From contig JANTFJ010000188.1 of the NCBI GenBank assembly GCA_024763495.1, positions 1-5,708 of the forward strand: a DNA stretch of 5,708 nucleotides, written 5' to 3'. This DNA comes from Desulfobulbaceae bacterium (lineage in GTDB: Bacteria > Desulfobacterota > Desulfobulbia > Desulfobulbales > SURF-16). Shown here piece by piece: positions 5,598 through 5,708 of the stretch (its first letter is position 1; every line of letters starts with the position of its first letter). A model generated the notes under the pieces. It was not told the DNA's origin and made no database searches. It saw only the letters and a program-made list of their open reading frames with translations. The position numbers and the translations under genes were made by a program.

Positions 5598-5708
5598 TGA
5601 ATAGACATTTTGATAGCGATCAATAAACCACACCTTGACTTTTGGGAAGGCACGGCCTGTAAGCGTTTCAGGGATGCCGCCATGTACCCGTTTCAACGCT
5701 CGCGATAA

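Noticed and set aside
5610..5623. Small inverted repeat TTGAT-AGCG-ATCAA upstream of the sensor kinase
   Set aside because: Only five base pairs per arm; it could be an operator but arises easily by chance.
5571..5708. N-terminal extension of the sensor kinase up to TTG at 5696 or beyond the window edge
   Set aside because: The frame is open, but the stretch contains a perfect hairpin with an ideally placed Shine-Dalgarno and has no transmembrane or domain feature. I treat it as leader, though the window edge prevents certainty.

Overview
This 5.7 kb bacterial window holds four convincing genes and two intergenic stretches rich in repeats. The most likely source is a Gram-negative bacterium of the Desulfobacterota (Desulfobulbales-like). 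That is an inference from the style of the two signalling proteins: a kinase with an HNIGN-type H-box, and a PPGWDG-type receiver fused to a PAS histidine kinase whose PAS domain carries a cysteine cluster. No rRNA or marker gene is present to confirm it.

Layout. Positions 1-247 are non-coding and contain palindromes, overlapping hairpins and one end of a dispersed repeat. Positions 248-814 (+) encode a HAD-superfamily phosphatase resembling 5'(3')-deoxyribonucleotidases. Positions 815-917 hold a GC-rich hairpin. Positions 918-1412 (+) encode a Nudix hydrolase resembling ADP-ribose pyrophosphatases. Positions 1413-1621 are a second repeat region; its core is a 109-bp quasi-palindrome at 1471-1579, related to the repeat end at 186-218. 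The rest of the window is a two-gene minus-strand operon. A membrane sensor histidine kinase (about 5570 down to 3729) is followed 4 nt later by a soluble REC-PAS-HisKA-HATPase-REC hybrid kinase (3724 down to 1622).

How the genes may work together. The two plus-strand genes both act on phosphorylated nucleoside compounds and could form a small salvage or clean-up pair. The two minus-strand genes look like one phosphorelay. The membrane kinase senses something outside the cytoplasm and could phosphorylate the N-terminal receiver of the hybrid. The hybrid adds its own PAS input and ends in a second receiver. Neither protein has a DNA-binding or cyclic-nucleotide output, so the final effector lies elsewhere.

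Most interesting points: the + strand folding bias of the 109-bp quasi-palindrome; inverted repeat ends bracketing the two nucleotide-hydrolase genes; overlapping, mutually exclusive hairpins at 44-123; and a perfect hairpin holding the Shine-Dalgarno of the sensor kinase, which also argues for a TTG start at 5570.
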